From: Ichthyophis bannanicus
Taxonomy: Eukaryota; Chordata; Amphibia; Gymnophiona; Ichthyophiidae
Length of the DNA stretch: 64,000 bases
Direction: 5' to 3'
Assembly: GCA_033557465.1 (NCBI GenBank)
Contig: CM066037.1
Coordinates: 519,738,686 to 519,802,685, forward strand
How positions within the stretch are numbered: the first letter of the stretch is position 1; every line of letters begins with the position of its first letter. The notes under the pieces are model-generated. The model was not told the DNA's origin. It searched no databases and saw only the letters and a list, made by a program, of their open reading frames with translations. Positions 43,870 through 54,670 of this stretch are shown here, piece by piece. Made by a program: the position numbers and the translations under genes.

Positions 43870-44035
43870 ATCTCCAGGAACAAGCAGGAATGAGCCTTCA
43901 CATATAGGGTACGTCTGTACCGACGGAGCCTGCGCGGGAACGCTCCCCAGCTTCCCAAAAAGGAAAGCTTTTAGGAGCATCCCACAGCGCCTGTGCGCTG
44001 CCTTCCCGCCTTTCCTAACCGCCTCTCCCCAGTTC
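43870..44035 (+). repeat. DIRS-7 left inverted terminal repeat
   Basis: ATCTCCAGGAACAAGCAGGA, GTACGTCTGTACCGACGGAG, CCTGCGCGGGAACGCTCCCC and following blocks recur in reverse complement at about 54838-55020 with few differences. Confidence 0.9.
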
Positions 44036-44238
44036 TTTGCCGCGGAGCCAGCAGGTCGTGTTCCTGTCACCGCTGAAGAAGTTTTGTTTTATTTTTTCTT
44101 TGGTCGCGCGTCTGCCTTCCCCGACGTCGGACCGGTACCGCCGGTCTTTCTTTTCTTATAAAAAAAACCAACATATTTTCCCTCACTTAGTGTGTTTTTC
44201 CTCTTTTGGGCCTTAGGCCTCTCAAAGAATTTTTCCTC

Positions 44239-45366
44239 ATGGAAAAACCAGCCTCCGGGTTTAAAAAATGCACTAAGTGCAGCGGTATTATTTCTGTTAC
44301 CGACACCCATGAATGGTGTCTTAAATGTTTGGGTCCTGACCACTCCATTTTGGATTGTTCGTCCTGCTCCTTGATGTCTAAACGAGGTTTACAGAACCGA
44401 GCAGCCAAGCTCCATGTGCTGTTTCCCTCTGATGCAGCTTCAGTGGCATCAACATCTTCCAGGGCTGCTTCTTTCTCCCATGGATCTCAGGTAACCAAAC
44501 ATAAATCCAGCCGGTCCTCGAAGGGTAGATCTCCTTCCAAGCATCGAGATGCCTCCGGGCTTGCCCTCGAGGATCCTGCACCGGCAAAACAACCTCAGCA
44601 GGAAGCTCCGGCTTCCAAAGCTCCACCTATGGGGTTACAGGTTGACATTGATGGCACAGCCTCGACTGATCACCTGTTAGAATGCTCTGGGGTACCGGCA
44701 CAACCTTCTGGTACCGAATTCCAGGCATTCATGGCGTCGATGGATCAGAATATCCTATCCATGCAGCAGGCTATCACAGCCTTTATTCAAGCTGCGACGC
44801 CGCTGATACCACAACAAACTCCGTTGTCGGTATCAGCTCCAATACCGACTGCATTGACATCGACCAGGATGCCGACTGCAGCGGTTTCCTGTCCAGGGAT
44901 GCCCATCGGTACTGAACCAGTACCGATGACGCCCGATGTCGATACCGCTCGATACGCGTATCGAGCTTTAGAAGAGCACCCTGATAGGCGATACTTTGAT
45001 TCCTCTGAAGATTCTGATGCATCGGAGGAGTCTGCTGAAGTATCCATAGCCCTTCCTGAAGAGCCGCCTTCTCCAAAAAGAATGTCTCCTCCAGAGGACT
45101 TGTCCTTTCAAGACTTCATAAGAGAAGTGGCTAAAGGATTTTCTATTTCAGTAACCTCTGAATCAGAGCCTAGAGCTAAAAAATTGGATATTTTAGGTTA
45201 TCCTAAGGCTCCTAAAGAGGCAGTCACCTTGCCAATTCATGAGATTCTTTATGATCACATGATTGACTTATGGGAGACTCCTCTCACTATCTCTCCTCAT
45301 TCTTGTAGATTGGACACTATGTACCGTGTCCCTCCTTGTCCTGGTTTTCATAAAACACAGCTTCCT
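44239..45366 (+). pseudogene. DIRS-7 gag, 5' part, cut by DIRS-8
   Basis: ATG 44239 (MEKPASGFKKCTKCSGIISV). N-terminal Cys/His module in the pattern C-x2-C-x9-H-x2-C-x2-C-x4-H-x4-C-x2-C (residues about 11-43), a Ser/Pro-rich low-complexity middle, AFMASMDQNILSMQQAITAF near 44727-44790, DFIREVAKGFSISV (45113-45155) and FHKTQLP at the junction. The frame is open for all 376 codons up to the insertion site; beyond it the reading enters DIRS-8 and stops at 45397-45399. Continues as 50913-51611. Inferred structural Gag of the element. Confidence 0.85.
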
Positions 45367-45540
45367 TATCGCTTCTCCGGGCCAGTCCAGGGAAGGTAGG
45401 GTTGTCAATCCCCTTTAGCAGCTGAGGACTGAAAAACTTTGAAACTTGCTGACAGGCTAAGACACTCCCCCTGACATCAGTGTACCAGTCTTTCAGTCCT
45501 CAGCAGCTAGAGAGGATTGATGCTGACAGTGCTCCTATAG
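45367..45540 (+). repeat. DIRS-8 left inverted terminal repeat
   Basis: Almost exact inverted match to about 50735-50906 over the GTTGTCAATCCCCTTTAGCA ... CTGACATCAGTGTACCAGTC block. Confidence 0.9.
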
Positions 45541-46027
45541 ATTTTTAGTATTTTCTTATTTTCGTTCTGCCTCAATTATAGCTTTTGGCTCTAGCAGGGC
45601 TGATAAGACGCTATATTTTTGTGCCGTTTCACTCTGAGTGCAGTCAGCAAAGTGTACATTTTTATTACCCTCCGGCGTTCCTAGTAGACGACCCTTGCCT
45701 GTTTCTGTTCAGCGGAGGAGTGTAGAGCCTACCTTCTCTAGCGGGTCTCTCTAGCATCAGTAGATTGGTCCTGGGAGCCCCAGTCACCCTCTACCTGCTC
45801 AGTCTGCACGTGGCCGCTACTCCCGCTAGCAGCGGGGATCCTCGACTGCGAGGCCAGACATCTGCCATTTTTTGAGGTGAGCTCTGTGTTCGGGGGCAGT
45901 CTTTTTTGAGGCGGCAAACTTTTTCTTCGCGTGCACGCTCTGGCGCGCGGGTTTCTTTTTTGGGTCTTTTTGGGGATCGGGCGGTTTTTCGCGTTTGTGT
46001 GCCCTTGTTTTTCCCGGCCCGTTTCAC

Positions 46028-47486
46028 ATGGAGGGGAAACTCTCTTCTGAGCCAGACAGGCCTGTCATAGCCTCTGAAAAGGCGGGAACGGCGGCCATTT
46101 TGAATGAGCCGTCCGTTTTGCCCGCGGGTCATCATAAGCCTGGAGGGCAGAGTGCAGGGAAGCGCAAATCCAAATCTAAGGAGGCACCGTCACTCTCTAA
46201 GCCTCCACAGAAGGTTCCTGAGCCTCAGGAAGGGCTGTCTGCCTTTTTTTCTCCTGAATTTATTTTAGCTCTCCATAATGCTCTTTTGTTGAAAGCTTCT
46301 CAATCAGCCTCTCCTTCTACTGGTTTCCTTGAGCTCAGTCAGCCAGTCAAGGAGCCACTGGACCCTGGGGAAGGTACTTCCCTGTTAGGGATGCAGGCTC
46401 CATCCGGATTAGACCCGCTGGTCAAAGGTCTTCAGTTTTTGGAAGATGGGAGAGCTCTTCTCTGACCCTGGCTTAGACGTGGAGTCCGGGGAGCTTGAGG
46501 AAGGAGAGATCGCTCCGGGCGACGATCCTAATGTTTTTCGAGTATTTCGGAAGGAAGAGCTGGGAGCGCTTATTTCTCAGTCTTTATCTGCTTTGAACCT
46601 GCTTCTTCCTTCTGTTTCTCAGGAACCTCTCGAAGATCCCTTGTTGCAGGGCTTTAAATCTGAACAGCACTGTTTTCCTGTACACCAGGTCATAAAGCAG
46701 ATGATTGAGTCTGAGTGGGAGTGTCCGGAGGCCTCACTACGGGGTAGTCGGGCTATGGCTCGTCTTTATCCAGTGCCTCAGGAAGAGAAGGATCTCTTAA
46801 AGATGCCAAAGGTGGATGCCTTGGTGTCCGCCGTCACTAAGAAAACCACCATTCCAGTAGAAGGGGCGGCCGCTCTTAAAGATCTACAGGATCGGAAGCT
46901 GGAGGTTCTCCTCAAGCAAGCTTTTGATTCCAGCGCGCTTGCACTGCAGGCTTCCATTTGTGGGGCTTACGTGTCCAGAGCTGCCATCAGTTGGATTCAG
47001 GGGGATTCTTCTGCGGATTCGCCGACTGCTTCTTCCCCGGAGGGTGCTAAATTGGAGTTGGCGGCGGCTTATCTAGCAGATGCCTTCTATGATTTGGTGA
47101 GGATTGCTACGAAGTCCATGGCCTCGCTGGTGGCGGCTCGGCGTTTTCTGTGGTTGCGTACTTGGGCCGCTGACGTTTCCTCCAAGTCACATCTCAGCAA
47201 GTTACCCTATAAGGGTAAGTTGCTCTTTGGTGAGGCCTTGGAAAAGATTGTTAAGGACCTCGGGGACTCCAAAGTGGGTTGTTTGCCGGAAGATCGCCCT
47301 AAGGTGTCAAGAGGAGGTGCCGGTCAACGAGGTCAGGGTAGAGATTTTTGTCGGTTTCGTGGTGCTCGCTTTGCTCCATACCCCCGGAGCCGTTTCGGTG
47401 CTCGCAGTCAGTCCTTTTGCGGAGCCCGAGGGTTCAGTAGATCCTCTCTTACCGCCCAACACACCTCTACGAAGAAACCGCAATGA
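46028..47486 (+). pseudogene. DIRS-8 gag, one frameshift
   Basis: ATG 46028 (MEGKLSSEPDRPVIASEKAG) in one frame to TGA 46463-46465, then from about 46446 in another frame to TGA 47484. A single indel near 46450 probably separates the two parts. The C-terminal part has VHQVIKQMIESEWECPEASL, AYLADAFYDLVRIATKSMAS and LPYKGKLLFGEALEKIVKDL, then an Arg/Gly-rich tail (GGAGQRGQGRDFCRFRGARF) that could bind RNA. It lacks the Cys/His module of first-lineage Gag, so the two lineages have different Gag N termini. Function is inferred from position. Confidence 0.8.
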
Positions 47487-49121
47487 TGCCTTGCAGGTCC
47501 AGGCCCCGATCCCTGTCGGCGGCCGTCTACAGAATTTTTTCTCGGCCTGGACCGCTGTAACCTCGGACAAATGGGTGTTAGAAATCATTCAGAAGGGCTA
47601 TGCGCTAGATTTCGCTCACCCCTTGGCGGACGCCTTTGTAATGTCTCCTTGCGCTTCCGGTCCAAAGAAGGACATAGTGGCCAATACACTGGCTCGTCTT
47701 TTGCAACCCCAAGCAGTGGTTCCGGTTCCTCGCGACCAGTGCGGTTTCGGTCGGTACTCGATTTATTTTGTGGTACCAAAAAAGGAGGGATCCTTTCGGC
47801 CGATTCTGGATCTCAAGCATGTAAACCATGCTTTAAGGGTTCCGCACTTCCGGATGGAGACGTTACGGGCCATCCTTCGAGCCGTGCAGCCGGGCGAATT
47901 CCTTTCGGCCATAGATCTCACAGAGGCTTATCTGCACATACCCATCAGGGCCGGTCAGATTTGCCCTTCCGATGGGGCATTTCCAGTTTCGGGCGTTGCC
48001 CTTCGGTCTGGCGACTGCTCCTCGAACTTTCACGAAAATAATGGTGGTGGTTGCGGCGGCCTTGCGGAAGGAAGGAATTCGGGTACATCCGGAACTCGAC
48101 GATTGGCTGATCAGGGCGGAATCCCTCTCGGCTTCATTTGCGGCGACTGCCCGTGTGGTTCAGCTTCTGGAACAGCTGGGCTGGGTCATCAACCAGGCGA
48201 AGAGCCACTTGCAGCCGCTACAGCAGCTTGTGTATCTCGGAGCCCATTTCGACACGGCAAGGGGTTTGGTCTTTTTGCCCGAGGGCAGAGTGCAGAAGAT
48301 TTTGGAGCAAGTGCAGCATTTTTTGTGGGTGCCCGCTCCTTCGGCGTGGACCTATTTGCAACTTTTGGGGTCCATGGCAGCGGCCTTAGATCTTGTCCCG
48401 TGGGCCAGAGCGCATATGAGACCTCTGAAGCAGGCGTTGCTCTCCAGGTGGTCGCCTCAGCTTCACCCTCTCTCACGGTGGCTCGTCTGGAGCTGGTGCG
48501 TCAGAGTCTGTTCTGGTGGATGGATCCCACGCATCTACAAGCGGGGGTTCCTTTGCAAGATCCCGCTTGGGTGCTGGTGACAACAGACGCAAGTCTCTCG
48601 GGCTGGGGTGCTCACTGTCTATCTCAGATTGCTCAGGGCACTTGGTCCGAAGAGGAAAGTTCTTGGTCGATCAATTGCTTGGAACTAGAGCGGTTCGTCT
48701 CGCACTCCATTTCGCACTCTTGCTCAAAGGGAAGGCGGTTTGCGTTTTTTCCGACAATGCGGTGACAGTCTCCTATATCAATCGTCAGGGGGGCACTCAA
48801 TGTGCTCCGTTGCTCGCCGAATGTCAGGAATTGATGATTTGGGCCGAGGTTCATCTGGTAGCCTTGTCGGCGGTGCACGTGGCAGGCAAAGACAACGTGC
48901 AGGCCGATTATCTGAGTCGCTATGTCCTCGATCCCGGGGAATGGAAATTGAACGTGGCGGTCTTTCATGATCTTACCCTTCGTTGGGGGCAGCCGGTGAT
49001 GGATCTCATGGCTACTTTCGCCAATGCCAAAGCGCCTCAGTTTTTCAGCAGGCGCAGAGAGCGCATGTCGGAGGGGCTGGATGCTTTAGCTCAGCCCTGG
49101 CCTCTTGTTCCGCTCCTGTAG
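47470..49121 (+). pseudogene. DIRS-8 RT-RNase H-MT, several frameshifts
   Basis: RT start NRNDALQVQAPIPVGGRLQN and SIYFVVPKKEGSFRPILDLK (to about 47820), motif A AIDLTEAYLHIPI (about 47905-47950), then a frame change near 47960 to FQFRALPFGLATAPRTFTKI (about 47980-48040). Motif C reads HPELDDWLI (about 48087-48113), with Glu where relatives have Tyr. RNase H appears after another change: LVTTDASLSGWGAHCLSQ (about 48575-48628), VCVFSDNAVTVSYINRQGGT and AVHVAGKDNVQADYLSRYVL, then VMDLMATFANAKAPQFFSRR at the MT-like start, ending at TAG 49119-49121. The rest of the MT-like region (LIAPDWPRRPWYADLVRLL) is in another frame at about 49185-49245. Confidence 0.85.
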
Positions 49122-50400
49122 TCTTTCCTCCATGGCCGATGCTGGGTCGGATCATTTGACGCATCGCCCAGCACCCAGGGGTGGTGCTCCTGATTGCGCC
49201 GGATTGGCCTCGTCGTCCTTGGTATGCCGATCTGGTCCGGCTTCTGATAGATTCTCCTTGGCGACTTCCGGTCCGAGTCGATCTGTTGCATCAGGGTCCA
49301 GTTCTCATGCCGCAGGTCGATCACTTCTTGCTTACGGCTTGGCTCTTGAAGGGAACCGTTTGAGGCGTAAAGGTTATTCAGAATCCGTAGTGGCTACTCT
49401 GCTACGTTCTAAACGCTCTACCACTTCGCTAGCCTACGTTTGGATCTGGCGCGTTTATGAGACTTGGTGCGCGCAACGAGACTTTTGGCCGATGTCTACC
49501 ACTTTACCTCATCTACTTTTGTTTCTTCAGGGGGGTTTGGATAAAGGCTTGGCTCTTACTACACTGAAGGTGCATTTGGCCGCTCTGTCTTGCTTCAGAG
49601 GCCCGGTGCAGCGTCGGCGTGTCTCGCTACATCGCGATGTGCAACGTTTTTTTCAGGCTGCACGACTTATTCGGCCTCCGCGTCGTCCGGTGGTGCCGCC
49701 TTGGGATTTGAATGTGGTTTTGGAGGCATTAGCACGTCAGCCATTTGCCTCGGCTTCTTTGGAGCGCTTGAAGGAGTTATCCTGGAAAATGGCTTTCCTC
49801 GTGGCCTTGTGTTCGGCTAGGAGAATTTCGGATTTGCAAGCGCTTTCCTGTCTGGAGCCTTATCTCCAGTTCTTACCGGAGAAGGTGCTCTTGCGTACTG
49901 TTCCTTATCTTCCTAAGGTGGTTTCCGTATTTGATGTTAATCAGTCCGTGGCGCTGCCCGTTTTCCCAGACTTGACGTCTTTGCTGATGGATCGAGTTCT
50001 TCGTAATTTGGATCTGGGACGCGTCTTGAAGGCTTACCTTCAGGTCACTAGGTCTTTTCGGAAATCCGATCAGTTGTTTGTGCTGTTTGCAGGATCCCGC
50101 AAAGGTCAAGCAGCTTCAAAGTCCTCCATTGCTCGCTGGGTCAAGCGCGCCATCGTGGCAGCGTATGAGGCTGCGGGGAAAATTCCGCCTTCGGGACTCA
50201 AAGCTCATTCCACTCATGCTCAGGCGGCTTCCTGGGTGGAATATGCATTTGTTCCTCCAGTGGATATTTGCAGGGCGGCGACTTGGTCTTCACTTCATAC
50301 CTTTGCCAAACATTACCGTTTAGATGTGCACGCCAGAGATGATGCGAAGGTGGGGGCTTCTGCCTTGATAGCAGGTCTTGCGGGGCCCTCCCGAGTTTAG
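49105..50400 (+). CDS. DIRS-8 tyrosine recombinase, full length but catalytic Arg altered
   Basis: Open frame of about 431 codons to TAG 50398-50400, overlapping the MT-like region in another frame. Core-binding part: TTSLAYVWIWRVYETWCAQR and LALTTLKVHLAALSCFRGPV. Catalytic part: first Arg in CSARRISDLQALS, then LKAHSTHAQAASWV where the expected H-x-x-R reads H-S-T-H (CAT where CGT would give Arg, a CpG-type transition), ATWSSLHTF, and nucleophile Tyr in KHYRLD. The frame is intact but loss of the second catalytic Arg makes activity unlikely. The start codon is uncertain; 49105 is the limit of the open frame. Confidence 0.85.
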   Translation: MFRSCSLSSMADAGSDHLTHRPAPRGGAPDCAGLASSSLVCRSGPASDRFSLATSGPSRSVASGSSSHAAGRSLLAYGLALEGNRLRRKGYSESVVATLLRSKRSTTSLAYVWIWRVYETWCAQRDFWPMSTTLPHLLLFLQGGLDKGLALTTLKVHLAALSCFRGPVQRRRVSLHRDVQRFFQAARLIRPPRRPVVPPWDLNVVLEALARQPFASASLERLKELSWKMAFLVALCSARRISDLQALSCLEPYLQFLPEKVLLRTVPYLPKVVSVFDVNQSVALPVFPDLTSLLMDRVLRNLDLGRVLKAYLQVTRSFRKSDQLFVLFAGSRKGQAASKSSIARWVKRAIVAAYEAAGKIPPSGLKAHSTHAQAASWVEYAFVPPVDICRAATWSSLHTFAKHYRLDVHARDDAKVGASALIAGLAGPSRV

Positions 50401-50419
50401 GTACTGCTTTGGTACTGCC

Positions 50420-50475
50420 CTACCTTTCCTGGACTGGCCCGGAGAAGCGATAAGGAAGATGAAATTAGGCCTTAC
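50420..50475 (+). repeat. DIRS-8 internal complementary region
   Basis: CTACCTTTCCTGGACTGGCC, CGGAGAAGCGATAAGGAAGA and TGAAATTAGGCCTTAC are the reverse complement of right end 50890-50912 joined to left end 45361-45400. The shared core CTTCCT appears here once, as AGGAAG at 50453-50458. Confidence 0.92.
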
Positions 50476-50734
50476 GAGTGACAATGAATCAGATTGCTAG
50501 GTTGACGTGACTTGGGTGCTCCCTTGCCTTCTCCGTGGAGGTGTTGGTTAAAACATTTTGGGTTTTTTGATTTTCATATTTAATAAACAAAAAAAAATGT
50601 ATATATATAAATGATTAAGGATGTATGAGGTTTTTTCCTCTTCAACTGCATCCTGTTGGTGTTTTCCGGGGTTCTTCGGTGCTGGGAAATGTGGTGTCTT
50701 ATCACTGTTTTGTTTAGATGCCTCTTTGCTGCTT

Positions 50735-50906
50735 TGTCAAGAGAAGACTGGTACACTGACGTCAGGGGGAGTGTCTTAGCCTGTCAGCAAGTTTCAAAGT
50801 TTCTTTCAGTCCTCAGCTGCTAAAGGGGATTGACAACCCTACCTTCCCTGGACTGGCCCGGAGATAGCTCAAGGAAAGACAATTAGCAGGTAAGGCCTAA
50901 TTTCAT
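50735..50906 (+). repeat. DIRS-8 right inverted terminal repeat
   Basis: Inverted copy of the left end, then a unique extreme end TAGCTCAAGGAAAGACAATT, AGCAG|GTAAGGCCTAATTT. Splice donor-like CAG|GTAAGG at 50887-50895. Confidence 0.88.
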
Positions 50907-50912
50907 CTTCCT

Positions 50913-51611
50913 CACCATTCTATTGTGGTGCAGTCAGCTATGAAAAAGATAAAGAGTGCAAAAAGACACTCTTCTGCTCCTCCAGGAAGAGAATGCAGGA
51001 CCTTGGATGCTTTTGGTAGGAAAACCTTCCAGGCCAGTATGCTCATTGCCAGAATCAACTCCTATAGTCTTTATATGGGTATGTTTCTGAAAGAAGTTGC
51101 AGATAAACTGCACACTTTCCTCCCTTTTCTTCCAGAGGATAAAAGGGAAGAATTCCTTATTTGGCTTAAGCATACTCAAGATATTTCAAAGTTTTCCAAC
51201 CGTGCAGCTTTTGACTCCTTTGAAGGTGCCAGCAGAGCTTCGGCCATTGCCATAGCTGCTCGCAGAATTGCTTGGCTCCAGGCTTCTGATCTAGAATCTT
51301 GGGTCCAGGATGGCTTAGGAAATCTTCCCTGTACAGGTGAAAACCTGTTTGGCAATGAATGGCAAATAAAAGCCACTCAAATGGATGCAGAAAATTCTGC
51401 TTTGGATAGACTTTCAAAGTCAACCTCCGTTCCTGCCAAGAAAAAAACCTTTCAAGAAGTCTTTTTTTCAAAAAAGGCAGATTCCATCCTGCTTCTGGCC
51501 AACAATCTACAGGTCGCTTTGCTGCTAAGCGTCAGCAACCTAAACAGGCCAGGCCTAAGCCTACAGGGGCTGCTGCAACTCAGCAGACCCAGCCTCCTCA
51601 GGGCTTTTGAC
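50913..51611 (+). pseudogene. DIRS-7 gag, 3' part
   Basis: Continues DIRS-7 gag after DIRS-8: SAMKKIKSAKRHSSAPPGRE, CRTLDAFGRKTFQASMLIAR, SYSLYMGMFLKEVADKLHTF, FSNRAAFDSFEGASRASAIA and SWVQDGLGNLPCTGENLFGN. A frameshift at the T/A run near 51462-51475 moves the C-terminal QPKQARPKPTGAAATQQTQP region to another frame, which ends PPQGF-stop at 51609-51611. Because of this indel the first frame runs straight into the RT frame, giving an 864-codon fusion to 53519. Confidence 0.82.
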
Positions 51612-53519
51612 TTGATGCTAGAGAACTTGGCCTTTCTGGCTCTAAAACAGCCAGAGCCTCTCACCATTCCAGGAAGGTTAGCTCATTTTGCTCCCAGATG
51701 GGAGCAAATTACAGCAGAGCAGTGGACCCTCTCCATCATAAGGGAGGGCTACAAACTTCATTTCTCAAACCTTCCTCCTCACACCATGGTGAGACACTTC
51801 AATTCTCCAACATCTCTTCTCGACCTTCTAGGTCAGGAGGTGGCTACCCTTCTTGCCCAAGGGGCAATAGAAGAAGTACCTCTTCAACAAGGGTCAGGGT
51901 TTTACTCCCCCTATTTTCTCATCCCAAAGAAAACGGGGCTACAGACCCATATTAGATCTCAGAGAATTGAACAAATGTCTATACAAGGAGAAATTCAAGA
52001 TGCTTTCTCTGGGCACTCTCCTTCCATACCTTCAGAGTCAGGATTGGCTTTGTTCTCTAGATCTCAAGGATGCGTACACACATGTCCTCATCCATCCTTC
52101 TCACAGAAGGTTCCTCTGTTTTCTTTTCCAAGGAAAGCATTGCCAATACAGGGTGCTTCCTTTCGGTCTGGCCTCTGCTCCAAGAGTGTTCACCAAATGC
52201 ATGGCAGTAGTAGCTGCATTTCTACGCACTCTGGGAATATTTGTATTCCCATACCTGGACGACTGGCTCATCCGAGTTCCATCTCAGTCAGAAGCCCAGA
52301 CTTCCCTGGACTGCACAAGGCGCATTCTGCAGTATCTGGGACTTGTGGTAAACCTCCCAAAGTCCCAGCTCACCCCTACTCAGTCCCTAGAGTTCATAGG
52401 GGCCTGGTTGGATACTACCACTGCATGGGCCTATCTTCCTCGGGCCCGGTGCCAACGCCTAGTGCAGTTAGCCTCCCAGATTCAAAGAACCATTTAACTG
52501 CCCAGGAGATGCTACAACTGCTAGGCCACATGGCATCCACAGTGCATGTGGTACCCTATGCTCGCCTTCACATGAGAGCAGCTCAATGGACTTTGTCCAC
52601 CCAGTGGACTCAAGCATCAGGAGCTCTCTCAGACCAAATAGCAACCTCCAAACGAGACTTTTGGTCTCTCCAGTGGTGGATGTCCACCCAAAATCTGTTG
52701 CTGGGGTCCCCCTTCCAACAGTTGTTGCCCCAGGCAACCCTCAACAGATGCCTCCCAAACATGTTGGGGAGCTCATCTACAAGACCTCTCCACTCAGGGC
52801 ACTTGGTCTCCACAGGAGACCTCTCTACATATCAACCACTTGGAGCTCCGAGCAGTTTTTCTAGCTCTCAAGGTCTTTCATACCCTGCTCAGCTACAAGA
52901 CAGTCCTCATTCATACGGACAATCAGGTAGCCTTTTTTACATAAGCAAGGAGGAACTGGCTCTCTGTCGCTTTGCAACGAAGCTTTTAAGATTGCGGGCC
53001 TTTGCCAGAGAGCATCAAATCCATCTCCTGGCCGTATACCTCCCAGGAATCCAAAACTCTTGGGCAGATAGACTCAGTCGAGTTCTGCTTCCACACGAAT
53101 GGTCCCTGCACATGGACCAAGTACTCAGAATCTTTCAAGAGTGGGGAACCCCGGACATAGACCTCTTTGCAAGTCCGTGGAATGCCAAACTTCCCCGGTT
53201 CTGTTCCAGAATTCCGTGTCAGGGAGTTCAGGCCAAGGATGCCTTCCTCCTTCACTGGGGTCAAGACTTCCTGTATGCCTTTCCACCCATTCCCTTGATT
53301 CTCAAGACTCTGTTCAAGCTCCAGAGGGATCAAGGATCTATGATCCTCATAGCTCCACGCTGGCCACGCCAAGTGTGGTACCCTCTACTTCTGCATCTCT
53401 CTCAAGCTCCTTCCCTGGACTTGGGAGCTGCTCCAGACCACCTGTCCCAGGAGGAGGGGACTTTGTGGCACCCAAACCCCAAGTCCCTTCACCTCAGAGC
53501 TTGGTTGCTGAAGGCCTAG
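51612..53519 (+). pseudogene. DIRS-7 RT-RNase H-MT, two compensating frameshifts
   Basis: RT N terminus PGRLAHFAPRWEQITAEQWT, SGFYSPYFLIPKKTG, then a one-base loss in the G run near 51935 shifts the RT core to another frame (51967-52497): LCSLDLKDAYTHVLIHPSHR, YRVLPFGLASAPRVFTKCMA, FPYLDDWLI. After about 52495 the first frame resumes: LLGHMASTVHVVPYARLHMR, an RNase H region disturbed around 52730-52950, LLAVYLPGIQNSWADRLSRV, then MT-like DIDLFASPWNAKLPRFCSR, LYAFPPIPLILKTLFK and MILIAPRWPRQVWYPLL, ending LRAWLLKA at TAG 53517-53519. The outer frame stays open across the shifted RT core. Confidence 0.85.
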
Positions 53520-54552
53520 ACCTTCAAGGTTGGAGTCTTTCTCAGCAAGTGAAGGATATCCTCCATGCTTCCAGGAAACCTTCTACTAGACATTCCTATG
53601 CTTTTAAATGGAAAAGGTTTTCCATTTGGTGTACTGAGAAGGGTCTTGACCCTCTAGCACTACCTTTGAATTCTCTATTGGAATATATTCTGCATCTCTC
53701 CAATGCAGGCCTTAAGACAAATTCAGTAAGGGTCCATTTGAGTGCTATTGCAGTATCCCTTAAGCCTATCAATGGACAGCCTATTTCCTCTCATCCTCTT
53801 ATTGCAAGATTCATGAGAGGCCTAACTTTAACTAAGCCTCCCATTAGGCCTCCTCTGGTGGCATGGGACTTAAATCTAGTTCTTGGTCAGCTTATGAAGC
53901 CACCTTTTGAACCCTTTGCCACTACCTCCTTGAAATTTCTTTCCTGGAAGGTTATTTTCCTCATTGCAGTCACCTCAGCTTGCCGCATCAGTGAACTGCA
54001 GGCCTTAGTGGCTAATCCACCTTATACAAGGTTCCATCATGATAAGGTAGTCCTTAGGACCAATCCACACTTTATGCCTAAAGTGGTCTCACCTTTTCAT
54101 CTTAATCAAGAGGTGTATTTACCTGTCTTTTTTCCAGGTCCTCATGCATCAAGTGCAGAGAGGAATCTTCATACTCTGGATTGTAAGAGAGCTCTTGCCT
54201 TTTACTTACAAAGGACACAGCAACATAGAAAGTCTTCTCAACTCTTTGTTGCTTTTGATCCTTCTCATTTGGGACTTCCAGTCTCTAAGAGGACACTCCA
54301 ATTGGATTGCTCAGTGTATTTCTTTCGCCTACCAGAGTAAGAACCTTTCTCTGGAGGGCCATGTCACAGCTCATAATGTGAGGGCCATGGCCACCTCTAT
54401 GGCTCATCTAAATTCTGTGTCCATCGACCAGATCTGTTGAGCGGCCACCTGGGCCTCGGTTCATACCTTCACAGCCCATTACTGCTTGGACAAGGACTCC
54501 CGCCGGAATGCCTTGTTTGGTCAGGCTGTTCTCAAACACCTGTTCCATTCTT
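53099..54552 (+). pseudogene. DIRS-7 tyrosine recombinase, frameshift and nonsense codon
   Basis: ATG 53099 overlaps the pol ORF by 421 nt in another frame, a DIRS hallmark. Open to TAG near 54338: core-binding region LHASRKPSTRHSYAFKWKRF, AGLKTNSVRVHLSAIAVSLK; first catalytic Arg in TSACRISELQALV. After KRTL (about 54297) a few bases are missing and the frame changes. The rest reads SNWIAQCISFAYQSKNLSLE, TAHNVRAMATSMAHLNSVSI, a 3-bp insertion plus TGA (54436-54438) where DIRS-1 has CGA, then WASVHTFTAHYCLDKDS with the nucleophile Tyr. Not functional as it stands. Confidence 0.85.
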
Positions 54553-54670
54553 AATCAACTCCTGCCCTCCTTCCCGGGATGGATGCCTGAGATCCATAGG
54601 AGGAGGTAGAGCCCTTCCCAGGGTCTCATAACCTTGGGGATCTCCCAGGCATCTCTAGCTAGGGAGTCCC

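Larger units (their letters stand above)
45367..50912 (+). mobile_element. DIRS-8: young second-lineage DIRS nested in DIRS-7
   Basis: About 5.5 kb inserted into DIRS-7 gag. The six bases CTTCCT occur at both junctions (45361-45366 and 50907-50912) and exactly once inside the ICR, where they join the two ends. The uninterrupted relative in DIRS-9 has one six-base unit (CTACCG) at the same place, so the insertion is precise with one core copy per side. Terminal repeats at about 45367-45540 and 50735-50906 carry GTAGGGTTGTCAATCCCCTT and AAGACACTCCCCCTGACATC in inverted form. It contains gag, RT-RNase H-MT, YR and ICR, with several single-base frameshifts. Confidence 0.93.
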
